The notes under the pieces are model-generated. The model had not been told where the DNA came from. It made no database searches and saw only the letters and a program-made list of their open reading frames with translations. DNA of 64,000 nt, from NCBI RefSeq assembly GCF_019970045.1, contig NZ_JAHXYI010000004.1, positions 310,001 through 374,000 of the forward strand. The letters are read 5' to 3'. This stretch comes from Chryseobacterium sp. GVT01B. GTDB lineage: Bacteria > Bacteroidota > Bacteroidia > Flavobacteriales > Weeksellaceae. A program made the position numbers and the translations under genes. Position 1 is the first letter of the stretch, and every line of letters starts with the position of its first letter. Shown here piece by piece: positions 8,483-17,187 of the stretch.

Positions 8483-8725
8483 TTAATTCTTTTTAATCAA
8501 TCCGTTTCTAGTAGCTCTTTCAATAGCTTCCTCGATTCCAATCTTGTTAATCACTCTCAATCCATGAGCTGATACTTTCAGTGTTACGTGCTTATCTTGC
8601 TCTGGAAGGTAAAACTTCTTCTCTAATAAGTTAATTTCAAAACGACGCTTCGTTTTGTTATTAGCGTGAGAAACGTTGTTACCAACCATTGCACGCTTTC
8701 CTGTTATTTGGCAAATTCTTGACAT
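8483..8725 (-). CDS. rpmB: 50S ribosomal protein bL28
   Basis: The 80-residue protein has the bL28 signature [20 protein letters not shown] followed by TKRRFEINL, and ends [18 protein letters not shown]...NGLIKKN. It is a C-minus type without zinc-binding Cys pairs. It is the first gene of the rpmB-rpmG-DUF4295 cluster. Upstream on the minus strand a GTTATTTTGCAC block resembles a -7 region but is not an exact consensus. Confidence 0.97.
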   Translation of the reverse strand: MSRICQITGKRAMVGNNVSHANNKTKRRFEINLLEKKFYLPEQDKHVTLKVSAHGLRVINKIGIEEAIERATRNGLIKKN

Positions 8726-8932
8726 ATCTCGATGTTCTTATTTGTATAATATTTGAGAGTGCAAAATAACGAAGAATTTTTTAGATAGACAAATCTTTTG
8801 GAAAATATTTGCAAATAAGTGACTGATTAATAATCATGAATTTTTAAAATAGCAGAATCCTTGGGATACAGCAGATAATCAGTGCTGATATAATTCATAC
8901 AGCCTTTTTTTTAAGCAAAGAAGTTAATATTC

Positions 8933-8940
8933 TATCTTTG
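8933..8940 (+). promoter_or_regulatory. -7 promoter element for the FG-GAP secreted protein
   Basis: TATCTTTG is an exact TAnnTTTG match, 28 bases before the ATG at 8969. The -33 region is T-rich without a clear TTG. Confidence 0.6.
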
Positions 8941-8968
8941 TTTTTAATTAATCTAAATAAAAACAACT

Positions 8969-10678
8969 ATGAAGAGGATTTATATTTTATTGTCTATGTT
9001 GCCTGTAAGTCTGATGGCCCAGAATTTTACAGAGGTACAGACCAGCATGAATAATTTTTATTATTCAGCGGCAGATATTGCTGATATAGACAACAATGGT
9101 ACAATGGATATCGTGCTGAATGGAGCAATAGATTCTGATGGTGATGGAAATGTAGACAGTACTTATAATGAAGTATATCAGAACAATGGAACGACATTAT
9201 TGCCTTATGCCGGATTAGGAGCTGATGTGACCCATCTGGGAGATATCAGATTTATTGATTATAATAATGACGGGTTGATGGATATTATTTCCACAGGACT
9301 TAGTTATATGGATGTTGTGAATTATAAACAATACAGATTCAAAAATACAGGAACAGGGTTTGTAAAAGAAGCTGAACTTCCCGGGAAAATTTATGGATCT
9401 GTAGAAGTTTTTGATTTTAATCATGATGGAAAATCGGATTATGCGGTCAACGGAACTCAATATGCCCATGGAGGAGGGTTTGGAAATACATTGGATTATT
9501 ATAAAAATACAGGTGCCGGTTTTGATCTGACTGCAAACTGGGTGGACGGAACTCAGAGCGGAAGCTTTAAAGTAGTAGACCTTAATAATGACAAGCTTCT
9601 TGATCTGGTCATTATCGGATCAGATATCAATGGTGATCCGGTTTCTAAAGTATATATGAATCAGGCAGGAGTTCTTACTCCTACGCAGGACCTAGCGCCT
9701 GTAGCGGTAGGAAAAATAGATTTTGCAGACTTCAATGCGGATGGTTTTCAGGATGTTGTGGTGATTGGGAGAGACGGAAATGATGAAGGATATTTTGCTG
9801 TTCTGATGAACGATGGTACAGGTAATCTGACCCCTCAAACAATTACCGGAACTGATATTTCAGATCTTTCGCTGAGTGTGGGTGACCTTAATAATGACGG
9901 GTATTATGACTTTATCATTTCAGGAAATGAAAACTATAATGCTGTTGTGAAGACATATATTTATGATGTTTCTAATAACAAGTTTAATGAAGGAGCATTA
10001 ACGGGTATAACTGCGCTTGGAGGTCCGGGACTGGTACAGCTGTTTGATTTTAATAATGATCATCATCTGGATATCCTGTTGGGTGGATTTGACTGGGTTG
10101 CTTCTGATCTGCCTTCACTGACTAAAGTATTTAAAAATAATTCTACTGCCGCAAATGCAAAGCCTACACCGCCGACTCAACTGAATCTGACGAAAAATGG
10201 AAACCGTTTCAATTTTGCATGGAGTGGTGCTTCGGATGACAAAACCCCAGTAAGTGCATTACGTTATGAAATTACGGTAGGATCTACACAGGGCGCTCAT
10301 GATATTGCTAAATATGTCGTGACGACCCCATCATGGTTTCTGGATCTTGATCCGGCCATTCAGAATGTGTACTGGAGTGTAAAATCTATTGATGCTTCAA
10401 AGGTATATTCTGATGCTTCCGTGCAAAGTGTACTGGGAACAGCAGAAATTAAATCTGATAAAAATGTTGTGATCTATCCGAATCCTACATCAGATAAAGT
10501 GTATATCAAAGGAGGGAAGGTTTCAGAAGCTGAAATGTATTCAATGGATGGAAAAAAACTGAATATCAGTGTAAATGGAGATCAGTCTATTGATGTTTCT
10601 CATTTACCTAAAGGAGTGTATTTATTAAAACTGAAGATAAAAAACGAAATAACCACAAAGAAGCTTACGATTAAGTAA
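8969..10678 (+). CDS. VCBS/FG-GAP repeat protein secreted by T9SS
   Basis: The 569-residue protein has a signal peptide (cut near SLMAQ), then a seven-blade-like series of FG-GAP/VCBS calcium-binding repeats. These are visible as repeated D-x-D/N-x-DG-x-x-D motifs (DIDNNGTMDIV, DYNNDGLMDII, DFNHDGKSDY, DLNNDKLLDLV, DFNADGFQDVV, DLNNDGYYDFI, DFNNDHHLDIL). A fibronectin-like stretch (about 385-480) follows, then a type A T9SS sorting domain (VVIYPNPTSDKVYI to the TTKKLTIK end). It should be exported through the outer membrane and either anchored or released. The ligand or substrate is unknown. It stands alone with its own promoter and terminator. Confidence 0.92.
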   Translation: MKRIYILLSMLPVSLMAQNFTEVQTSMNNFYYSAADIADIDNNGTMDIVLNGAIDSDGDGNVDSTYNEVYQNNGTTLLPYAGLGADVTHLGDIRFIDYNNDGLMDIISTGLSYMDVVNYKQYRFKNTGTGFVKEAELPGKIYGSVEVFDFNHDGKSDYAVNGTQYAHGGGFGNTLDYYKNTGAGFDLTANWVDGTQSGSFKVVDLNNDKLLDLVIIGSDINGDPVSKVYMNQAGVLTPTQDLAPVAVGKIDFADFNADGFQDVVVIGRDGNDEGYFAVLMNDGTGNLTPQTITGTDISDLSLSVGDLNNDGYYDFIISGNENYNAVVKTYIYDVSNNKFNEGALTGITALGGPGLVQLFDFNNDHHLDILLGGFDWVASDLPSLTKVFKNNSTAANAKPTPPTQLNLTKNGNRFNFAWSGASDDKTPVSALRYEITVGSTQGAHDIAKYVVTTPSWFLDLDPAIQNVYWSVKSIDASKVYSDASVQSVLGTAEIKSDKNVVIYPNPTSDKVYIKGGKVSEAEMYSMDGKKLNISVNGDQSIDVSHLPKGVYLLKLKIKNEITTKKLTIK

Positions 10679-10704
10679 TTGAATCAATTCTATCTTCTAT
10701 CAAT

Positions 10705-10740
10705 GAGAAAAGCCAGACGTCCAGCTGGCTTTTCTCTTTT
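10705..10740 (+). terminator. Terminator after the FG-GAP protein
   Basis: A 12-bp perfect stem (10705-10716 with 10725-10736) is followed by a run of T residues. Confidence 0.9.
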
Positions 10741-10817
10741 TTTTATGTTTAAAATATTTTTTAAATGTCGCAGATTGTGGTATTCGTGCGAAAATTTGTG
10801 TAATTAGTGTTTAACAA

Positions 10818-12452
10818 TTACGCTTTCTTCGTTTTCTTTTTGAACCATTCAATCAGATAATAGAACAATAAAAAGCCCAGTGCAAATATGGAAAATCTTG
10901 AAAGAAGATCACCCGCCCTTGTATAAAATGTCATTGTATCATACAGGTTCACTTTTGCAAATAAGGCTGTTTTGTCTCCATAGAAAGTATCAGCGGTCAC
11001 CTCACCTTTAGCATTGATATGGGCAGAAATTCCACTGTTTGCAGCACGGGCAATTTCTCTTCTGGTTTCAATAGCTCTCAGTTTAGCATAAGATAAAAGC
11101 TGTTTGTGGCCTTCTGTAACACCCCACCAGGAATCATTGGTCATAATGGCTAAGAAATTGGCTCCTTTTTTTACATAGTCAGTTACAAATTCGCCATAAA
11201 TACTTTCATAGCAGATAATAGGCGCCAGTTTCCCTTTGTTGTAAGGATTTGAAAAAGCAACTCTTTCTTTGTCTGTTCCCAAAGAGGCTACAGTTCCTCC
11301 GAGGTTAAGCATAGCATCTCCTAAAAGTGGTTTTAAAACATTCATATAAGGAAATATTTCAACACCCGGTACCAGTTTTCCTTTGTGGTAGGCTTGTACT
11401 TTCTGATTAGGCACAAGTTGAATCGCCGTATTATAACTGCTTACCCAAACACCGCTATTGATCTGGTAAGCTTCTTTAGGTAAATCAGCAGGATTATAAA
11501 AAAAACGGTGCGAAGAAATTCCGGTTGCAAAAACAGATCCCGGATGATTGGATAGAAATCCTTTGATATTGTTTAAAAGTAAACTTTTTTCAAAAGCTGT
11601 TTCAGAAATAGAACCTCTGCCGGGAAGAGCAGTTTCCGGAGCAATGTAATAATCAATCTTACCGGTAGAATTTTTTTCAGCAAGTGCAAGTAAATCCTGC
11701 TCAATGGTAAGGCTGTCCTTTGAATATTTTTCGGCATAAGGATCAAGATCCGGCTGCAACATCAGAATGCTGACCTGTCCGGCTGGTTTTTCGTCAAAAT
11801 TATTGTATTTGATCATTGAAATAATCATCGGAAGAATAATTAAAGCTCCAACAATGGCTGAATTTTTAATCAGGTCTTTTCTCTTTCTTCCAGCTTCCCA
11901 GGTTCTTACAGTATAAAAAATAAGAACATTGATCAGAAGGATCCAGAAACTTCCTCCGGTAGCTCCTAAAGTGTCATACCATTGGATCAGTTTTGGGTAG
12001 TCGGCAAATACATTCCCCAGATTCAGCCATGGCCATGTCAGTTCCCATCCCAAATGAAATTTTTCAAAGCTCATCCAGATCGCGATCAGAAATCCTAATC
12101 CCCAATACGTTCCCTGAGCATTTTTGTACCAGTGATAACATTGGAATACTAATGAATATAAAAGAGAGTTGACCAATACCGGGAATACTACAGCCATCAG
12201 AGAATGGCTTCCGTCAGGATTCTTAGAGCCATACAGCCATCCTGTAGTGACTATGTTCCAGATCACAAAACATAGATAAGACAATCCGAAGACGACCCAG
12301 CTTTTCCTTTTATAATCTGAGAATTTTGAAACTCCATGCTCCATCATCAGAAGAGGAACAAGGGCAAAAAATATAAAAAACGGAACTCCATAAGTTGGCC
12401 ATGAAACCGACAGCAGCATTGCTGAAATAAGTGTAAGTAGAACGTATTTCAT
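10818..12452 (-). CDS. lnt: Apolipoprotein N-acyltransferase
   Basis: Lnt adds the third acyl chain to the N-terminal Cys of lipoproteins in the inner membrane. The 544-residue protein has five to six N-terminal transmembrane helices (about 1-220), a periplasmic nitrilase-like domain (about 225-505) and a last membrane helix near 520. The catalytic triad is visible: Glu in IAPETALPGRG, Lys in YHKGKLVPGVE, and Cys in PIICYESIYGEF. This fits a genome with many lipoproteins; several are encoded in this window. It diverges from the VanZ-like gene, with its own -7 box at 12470-12477. Confidence 0.95.
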   Translation of the reverse strand: MKYVLLTLISAMLLSVSWPTYGVPFFIFFALVPLLMMEHGVSKFSDYKRKSWVVFGLSYLCFVIWNIVTTGWLYGSKNPDGSHSLMAVVFPVLVNSLLYSLVFQCYHWYKNAQGTYWGLGFLIAIWMSFEKFHLGWELTWPWLNLGNVFADYPKLIQWYDTLGATGGSFWILLINVLIFYTVRTWEAGRKRKDLIKNSAIVGALIILPMIISMIKYNNFDEKPAGQVSILMLQPDLDPYAEKYSKDSLTIEQDLLALAEKNSTGKIDYYIAPETALPGRGSISETAFEKSLLLNNIKGFLSNHPGSVFATGISSHRFFYNPADLPKEAYQINSGVWVSSYNTAIQLVPNQKVQAYHKGKLVPGVEIFPYMNVLKPLLGDAMLNLGGTVASLGTDKERVAFSNPYNKGKLAPIICYESIYGEFVTDYVKKGANFLAIMTNDSWWGVTEGHKQLLSYAKLRAIETRREIARAANSGISAHINAKGEVTADTFYGDKTALFAKVNLYDTMTFYTRAGDLLSRFSIFALGFLLFYYLIEWFKKKTKKA

Positions 12453-12469
12453 TAAATTATTTTAATACA

Positions 12470-12477
12470 CAAATTTA
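12470..12477 (-). promoter_or_regulatory. -7 promoter element of lnt
   Basis: TAAATTTG on the minus strand, followed by TG, is an exact TAnnTTTG match 17 bases before the lnt ATG. Confidence 0.5.
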
Positions 12478-12508
12478 ATGTTTTTGAAATGAATATATTA
12501 GCAGTTCA

Positions 12509-12922
12509 ATGTTAAAGAAAATATATAAAATTAGTATTGTTCCATACACTCTGTTTCTGCTTTACCTGATGTTTTTGGGAATGGGCAGGTTTCAGTATGA
12601 AGAAAATCTCCTTACGTTAGAACCTGTTTTTTCTACAATAAGATTTATCCAGGGCCCGAATAGGACAATAGATATTGTAATGATTGTCCTTGGAAATATT
12701 ATCATGTTTATTCCTTTTGGATTTTTGGGCTGGGTTTTGCCTGATCTGAAAAAACTAAAACCATTACTATTTAGCTTTATCTCGTGCATAGTTATTGTCG
12801 AAGCACTGCAATACTTTACAAGAATGGGAATATTTGAGGTAGACGATATCATCCTGAATACATTTGGGGTGTATCTGGGATGGGTATTTTGCAGGATTTT
12901 TGAAAAAAGATTTAATTATTAA
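12509..12922 (+). CDS. VanZ-like family membrane protein
   Basis: The 137-residue protein has four predicted membrane helices and VanZ-family features: NIIMFIPFGFLGW in helix 2, and SFISCIVIVEALQYFTRMGIFEVDDIILNTFG, where the acidic VDDIILN motif follows EALQ. VanZ homologues are linked to teicoplanin tolerance, but most are uncharacterised housekeeping-like membrane proteins. No other van genes are nearby, so a glycopeptide-resistance role is not supported here. Its end overlaps the convergent proC stop by 11 bases. Confidence 0.88.
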   Translation: MLKKIYKISIVPYTLFLLYLMFLGMGRFQYEENLLTLEPVFSTIRFIQGPNRTIDIVMIVLGNIIMFIPFGFLGWVLPDLKKLKPLLFSFISCIVIVEALQYFTRMGIFEVDDIILNTFGVYLGWVFCRIFEKRFNY

Positions 12923-13718
12923 GTTCCTTGGCGCGTTTTTCGGCATTCAGAATTCCCTTTTTCAGAATTTCTTTGAAACTGTTGTCTTCAAATGTTTTTA
13001 AAGCAGCTTCAGTAGTTCCGCCTTTAGAGGCAACATCTTTAATAAGTTCTTCAAGGTTTTTTTCTGAGTTGTTGATCAGGTGGTAAGCTCCCAGCATTGT
13101 CTGTTTTACAAAAAGTTTAGAGAGGTTTTCTTCAATTCCCATTTCAATACCAGCCTTAATCATTGCATCAATGATGTAATAAAAGTAAGCAGGGCCACTT
13201 CCTGAAAGCGCCGTAACACCGTCTAAAAGTTCTTCTTCTTCCAGATAAACCGATCTTCCGGTGCTGTTCAGTAATCTTTCTATACTTATCAGTTGACTGA
13301 AAGAAATTCCGTCTGCAGCAGTATATCCCGTAATTCCCATTCCCAAAAGGGTAGGGGAGTTCGGCATTGCTCTTACAACGAGCGGATGATTCAGTAATTT
13401 TTGAATTTTTTCAATATTGATTCCCGCCATAATGGATAATACCATCTGGTTTTCTTTTAAAGTAAATTGAATATTTTGGGCAACGGACTGAAAATCCTGA
13501 GGTTTTACAGCGATGATAATCAAATCAGCATCGAGTTCCTTTACTTCTTCAAAGGTGGAAATTTTAGATTTGGGAAATTCTTCAGCTATTTTGGAGATTT
13601 TTTCCTGATTTCTGATAATCAGATGCAGATGTTCAGGTTTGATCAGCTCGTATTTCAAAAATGATTTCGAAAAAGAAAGTCCCATGTTTCCGGCTCCAAG
13701 AATAGCTATTTTCATCAC
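12912..13718 (-). CDS. proC: Pyrroline-5-carboxylate reductase
   Basis: This is the last step of proline synthesis (NAD(P)H reduction of pyrroline-5-carboxylate). The 268-residue protein has the N-terminal Rossmann motif ILGAGNMGLSF. The C-terminal domain signature is GVTALSGSGPAYFYYIIDAM and later SKGGTTEAALKTF. The length is typical. It overlaps the tail of the VanZ-like gene convergently. The 3' ends interlock with no visible terminator. Confidence 0.95.
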   Translation of the reverse strand: MMKIAILGAGNMGLSFSKSFLKYELIKPEHLHLIIRNQEKISKIAEEFPKSKISTFEEVKELDADLIIIAVKPQDFQSVAQNIQFTLKENQMVLSIMAGINIEKIQKLLNHPLVVRAMPNSPTLLGMGITGYTAADGISFSQLISIERLLNSTGRSVYLEEEELLDGVTALSGSGPAYFYYIIDAMIKAGIEMGIEENLSKLFVKQTMLGAYHLINNSEKNLEELIKDVASKGGTTEAALKTFEDNSFKEILKKGILNAEKRAKELNN

Positions 13719-13781
13719 AAATTGTAATTTTTAAGCTAAAATAATGATTTTTTGGAAACCTGTGATGAGTTATTGTTGGAA

Positions 13782-14177
13782 AAACGCAAAGGCGCAAAGA
13801 TTTTGAATGACATGCTGTTTTAAGGCGCAAGAACGTTTCGACTCCGCTCAATGTGAGATTTTCTGCAAGGGTGAGAATGAAATAAGATAAGGTTAATCCT
13901 TTTTGTCGCACAAAGATCGAACAGCATTGAATTTTATCGGAGATAAATCTTAGCGCTTAGAAAATAACTTGTGTCCTTGTGTTTTTCATTCCATCTATGC
14001 ATAGATTCCTACGGAATGACAAAGTGTACGGATAAGCTAGGCGTTGTGTTTGTCATTCTGAAAGAATCCAGCCTTACAATTTTCCAGCTATCATGCAGCC
14101 ATAACGCATTTTATCTGAGATAAAATCCTTGTGTCTTAAAAACTCAAAGAAATTAATACCCCTGCGCCTTTGCGTTT
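13782..14177. repeat. 396-bp intergenic element bounded by 15-bp perfect inverted repeats
   Basis: The ends AAACGCAAAGGCGCA (13782-13796) and TGCGCCTTTGCGTTT (14163-14177) are exact reverse complements. Inside is a smaller hairpin (TCATTCC at 13986, GGAATGA at 14013). There are also two direct copies of a TTTATCnGAGATAAA stretch (near 13932 and 14111) and a TGTCATTCTGA-like core. There is no credible ORF. It fills the gap between proC and murB and looks like a non-autonomous repeat family or a nest of several. Confidence 0.7.
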
Positions 14178-14206
14178 ACCAATATTTTTAGAAATAGTGT
14201 ATAAAA

Positions 14207-14229
14207 AAAGACTGTATTCACCAGCCTTT
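14207..14229 (-). terminator. Terminator of the aminotransferase-lipoprotein-murB operon
   Basis: An 8-bp stem with one G-U pair (arms 14207-14214 and 14222-14229) is followed by seven T residues on the minus strand, 15 bases after the murB stop. Confidence 0.65.
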
Positions 14230-14243
14230 ATATATTTTTTAGA

Positions 14244-15257
14244 TTAAATAATATTAACTTCCCTTTCAAGTTCAATTCCGAATTTTTCTTTTACAGAATT
14301 AATAATCTCTGTGGAAAAATCAAAAATTTCTTTTCCAGTAGCATTTCCGGTAGCATTGATGATCACCAGGGACTGCAATTTGTGTGAAGCTACATTTCCG
14401 ATCTGCTTTCCTTTCCAGCCACATTGTTCAATCAGCCATCCTGCAGGAACCTTTACCACATCACCATTAGGATAACCCTGAATATTTTCAAACTTTTGCT
14501 TTAAATCTTCAAATTGAGCTAGAGGAATAGTTGGATTTTTGAAAAAGCTTCCGGCATTTCCGATTTCTTTAGGATCCGGCAGTTTGCTTTGTCTTATATT
14601 GATAACTGCTTTTGAAATATCCTGAATGGTTGGATTTTCAATGGCGAGATTTTCCAGTTCAGATTGGATCGCGCCATATTCTGTTTTGATCGAATGGTCT
14701 TTTCTGGTAAGCTTAAAAGTGACTTCGAGAATAACATATCTGCCTTTTCCTTCCTGTTTAAAGATAGAATCTCTGTAACCGAACCTGCACTGTTCAAGAT
14801 TGAATGTTCTCAGTTCAAGATTTTCTAAATCCAATACCTCACAGCTTACAAAAATATCTTTGATCTCTGTCCCATAAGCCCCGATATTCTGCATCGGAGA
14901 AGTACCTACATTTCCCGGGATTAAAGAAAGATTTTCTAATCCTCCAAAATTCTGCTGCAGGCAGTACATTACAAATTCATGCCAGTTTTCACCTGCCTTA
15001 GCTGTTACCAATACTTCATTTTCATTGATGTTCTCTTCGGCAATTCCTTTTAAATTAAGTCTGATGGCAAGACCGTCAAAATCTTTGGTAAGAAGAATAT
15101 TGCTTCCTCCTCCTAAAAACAGAAGCTGAAGAGATTGGTTTTTCGAGAAAATAAGAGCCTCTTTTAGTTCATCAATTGTATTGACTTCAGTAAAATAGCG
15201 GGCTTTGGCTTCAACACCGAATGTGTTATAAGGTTGTAGTGAAAAATTTTCCTGCAT
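14244..15257 (-). CDS. murB: UDP-N-acetylenolpyruvoylglucosamine reductase
   Basis: This FAD/NADPH enzyme makes UDP-MurNAc for peptidoglycan. The 337-residue protein shows YNTFGVEAKA at the N-terminus, FLGGGSNILL, the FAD signature IPGNVGTSPMQNIGAYG, the catalytic Ser region NAGSFFKNP, and the C-terminal VASHKLQSLVIIN typical of type I (E. coli-like) MurB. It is third in an operon: aminotransferase, lipoprotein (2-base gap), murB. Confidence 0.96.
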   Translation of the reverse strand: MQENFSLQPYNTFGVEAKARYFTEVNTIDELKEALIFSKNQSLQLLFLGGGSNILLTKDFDGLAIRLNLKGIAEENINENEVLVTAKAGENWHEFVMYCLQQNFGGLENLSLIPGNVGTSPMQNIGAYGTEIKDIFVSCEVLDLENLELRTFNLEQCRFGYRDSIFKQEGKGRYVILEVTFKLTRKDHSIKTEYGAIQSELENLAIENPTIQDISKAVINIRQSKLPDPKEIGNAGSFFKNPTIPLAQFEDLKQKFENIQGYPNGDVVKVPAGWLIEQCGWKGKQIGNVASHKLQSLVIINATGNATGKEIFDFSTEIINSVKEKFGIELEREVNII

Positions 15258-15259
15258 GT

Positions 15260-15745
15260 TTATTTGTATTCTTTGGGAAGAATTTTGTCTATTTGTTCTT
15301 TAAGTTGTTGTAATTGCTTGTAATGTAAAGTGTCTACATAAGCATTAACGTAGATGTGTGATTTTTTTGGAGTCCGGATCTGGAAAGTTTCATCTGTTCC
15401 GTCTACCGATTGTAGGCTGGGAGAGCTTTTAATATGGTCGAGATCTACAATCCTTACTGATGATACAAGCTGTTTCCATGTGTTGGAACTGATGGCAGAT
15501 GTCCATTTTTTATGGGTTTGATTGGCCGTCATTCCTTTTTCTGCAAAAACGGAATCTTTTGTGACTTTAACAATTCTGTAATTCCCAAGATGTCCTCCGA
15601 TGTCGGAAACACTGATGAAAGTAATCTCGTGCGGATTTTGATGAGAAATAGTCTGTTCCGTTTTTTTGGAATCACAGGAAAAAAATGCCGACAGCAAAAG
15701 AATCGAAAACGGTATTTTCAGATGTAGTTTTTTTGTTGTCGGCAT
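15260..15745 (-). CDS. Small lipoprotein of unknown function
   Basis: This 161-residue protein has a lipoprotein signal peptide (LLLSAFFSC, lipobox Cys at about residue 24) followed by DSKKTEQ, so it should be tethered to a membrane. The rest is a compact alpha/beta region with no family I can name; ISSNTWKQLVSSV and an ending Lys/Glu-rich helix are the clearest features. It sits between a PLP aminotransferase (10-base gap) and murB (2-base gap) in a tight operon. That suggests an envelope link but proves nothing. Confidence 0.8.
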   Translation of the reverse strand: MPTTKKLHLKIPFSILLLSAFFSCDSKKTEQTISHQNPHEITFISVSDIGGHLGNYRIVKVTKDSVFAEKGMTANQTHKKWTSAISSNTWKQLVSSVRIVDLDHIKSSPSLQSVDGTDETFQIRTPKKSHIYVNAYVDTLHYKQLQQLKEQIDKILPKEYK

Positions 15746-15755
15746 AGGATATATT

Positions 15756-16961
15756 TTACAGACTGAATTCTTCTCTGTACTTCTTTAAAGCTTCTTTCAG
15801 AATTTCAGCACTTCTTTTTAAATCTTCTTCTTTCAGAACGTAGGCAATTCTTACCTGTTTTTTTCCTAATTCAGGATCACTGTAGAATCCTCCTGCAGGA
15901 GCTACCATGATGGTTTCGTTGTTAAGAGAATATTTTTCAAGCAGCCACTGTGCAAATTTTTCAGTATCATCTACCGGAAGTTCAGCAACACAGTAGAAAG
16001 CTCCTCTAGGTTTTGGGCAGATTACGCCTGGGATAGCATTCAAAAGATCTACCAATACATTCCTTCTGTGAGTATACTCTTCTCTTACTGCTCTGATGTA
16101 GGCACCATCATTCTGGTGTGCTGCTGTTGCGGCAATCTGTCCTAAAAGAACCGGGCTTAATCTCGCCTGTGCAAAAAGCATGGCAGCATTACGGATTTTA
16201 TTAGAACGGGTAACCAGACATCCAATTCTTACTCCACACATAGAATAACGTTTGGATTCAGAATCAATGATGATACAGTTTTCAGCTAATTCAGGGAAAT
16301 CAAACATGGAGATCTGCTGTTTTCCGTCATATACATATTCTCTGTATACTTCATCAGAAATGATTACAATATCATATTTCAAAGCAATGTCTGCAAGCTT
16401 CTGAAGTTCCTCGCGGGTATACAGATATCCGGTAGGGTTTCCTGGGTTACAGATAATGATTGCTCTTGTTTTTTCTGTGATTTTTTTCTCGAATTCTTCA
16501 ATAGGAGGCAAAGCAAAACCAGTATCAATAGTAGAAGATACGGCTACTACATTCACATCAAATGTGCTGGTGAAACCATTGTAGTTGGCATAGTAAGGCT
16601 CAGGAATAATCACTTCGTCACCCTCATCACATAAAGTAGAAATGGCAAAGTTCAGGGCTTCAGAACCTCCATTGGTAACAATGAAGTTATCAGGAGTAAG
16701 ATCTGAAAAACCTAAAGAATGATAATATTCTGTAAGGGCCTTTCTGTATTCTATATTTCCTTCAGAAAGCGCATATTCCAATACTTTTAAATCGATGTTT
16801 TTTAAAGCATTTAAAGCTGTTTCCGGAGTTTCAATATCAGGCTGTCCGATATTAAGGTGGTATACTTTTATTCCTTTCTGTTTTGCTTGTAATGCAAAGG
16901 GAACCAGTTTTCTTACCGGCGATGGCGGCATATGCAGTGCTCTGTTTGAAATATTCGGCAT
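15756..16961 (-). CDS. PLP-dependent aminotransferase, class I/II
   Basis: This cytoplasmic fold-type I aminotransferase has 401 residues. Visible features are the N-terminal YHLNIGQPD segment, NGGSEALNFA (PLP phosphate region), CNPGNPTGYLYTREEL, ISDEVYREYVYDG, and the PLP-binding Lys in SESKRYSMCGVRIG. The C-terminus has the substrate Arg in KKQVRIAYV. It resembles aspartate/alanine-type aminotransferases; the substrate is not defined by sequence alone. It leads the operon with the lipoprotein and murB, with a -7 box 21 bases upstream. Confidence 0.92.
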   Translation of the reverse strand: MPNISNRALHMPPSPVRKLVPFALQAKQKGIKVYHLNIGQPDIETPETALNALKNIDLKVLEYALSEGNIEYRKALTEYYHSLGFSDLTPDNFIVTNGGSEALNFAISTLCDEGDEVIIPEPYYANYNGFTSTFDVNVVAVSSTIDTGFALPPIEEFEKKITEKTRAIIICNPGNPTGYLYTREELQKLADIALKYDIVIISDEVYREYVYDGKQQISMFDFPELAENCIIIDSESKRYSMCGVRIGCLVTRSNKIRNAAMLFAQARLSPVLLGQIAATAAHQNDGAYIRAVREEYTHRRNVLVDLLNAIPGVICPKPRGAFYCVAELPVDDTEKFAQWLLEKYSLNNETIMVAPAGGFYSDPELGKKQVRIAYVLKEEDLKRSAEILKEALKKYREEFSL

Positions 16962-16981
16962 TGTTCAAAAAATTTGTATGA

Positions 16982-16989
16982 CAAAAATA
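16982..16989 (-). promoter_or_regulatory. -7 promoter element of the aminotransferase-murB operon
   Basis: TATTTTTG on the minus strand is an exact TAnnTTTG match, 20 bases before the ATG. No well-spaced TTG was found. Confidence 0.5.
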
Positions 16990-17187
16990 GGATTTAATTT
17001 CTCAATAATAAAATTAAGAATCAATAAGAAGATGTTTCATTAAGTTTTACGTTGTCTTTGAAAGTTGCTTATTTAAATGATGTTTGGTATTAATTTTTCA
17101 CACTTTTTGAATAAAGTTTAAGATTTTGTTAAAAATAACATTTTCGTATTATTATTTTTACTAAATTTCGCCTCAAATGTGATTAAA

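Noticed and set aside
12509..12922. VanZ-like gene as a vancomycin or teicoplanin resistance marker
   Set aside because: No vanHAX or related genes are present, and the VanZ family is widespread without a resistance role.
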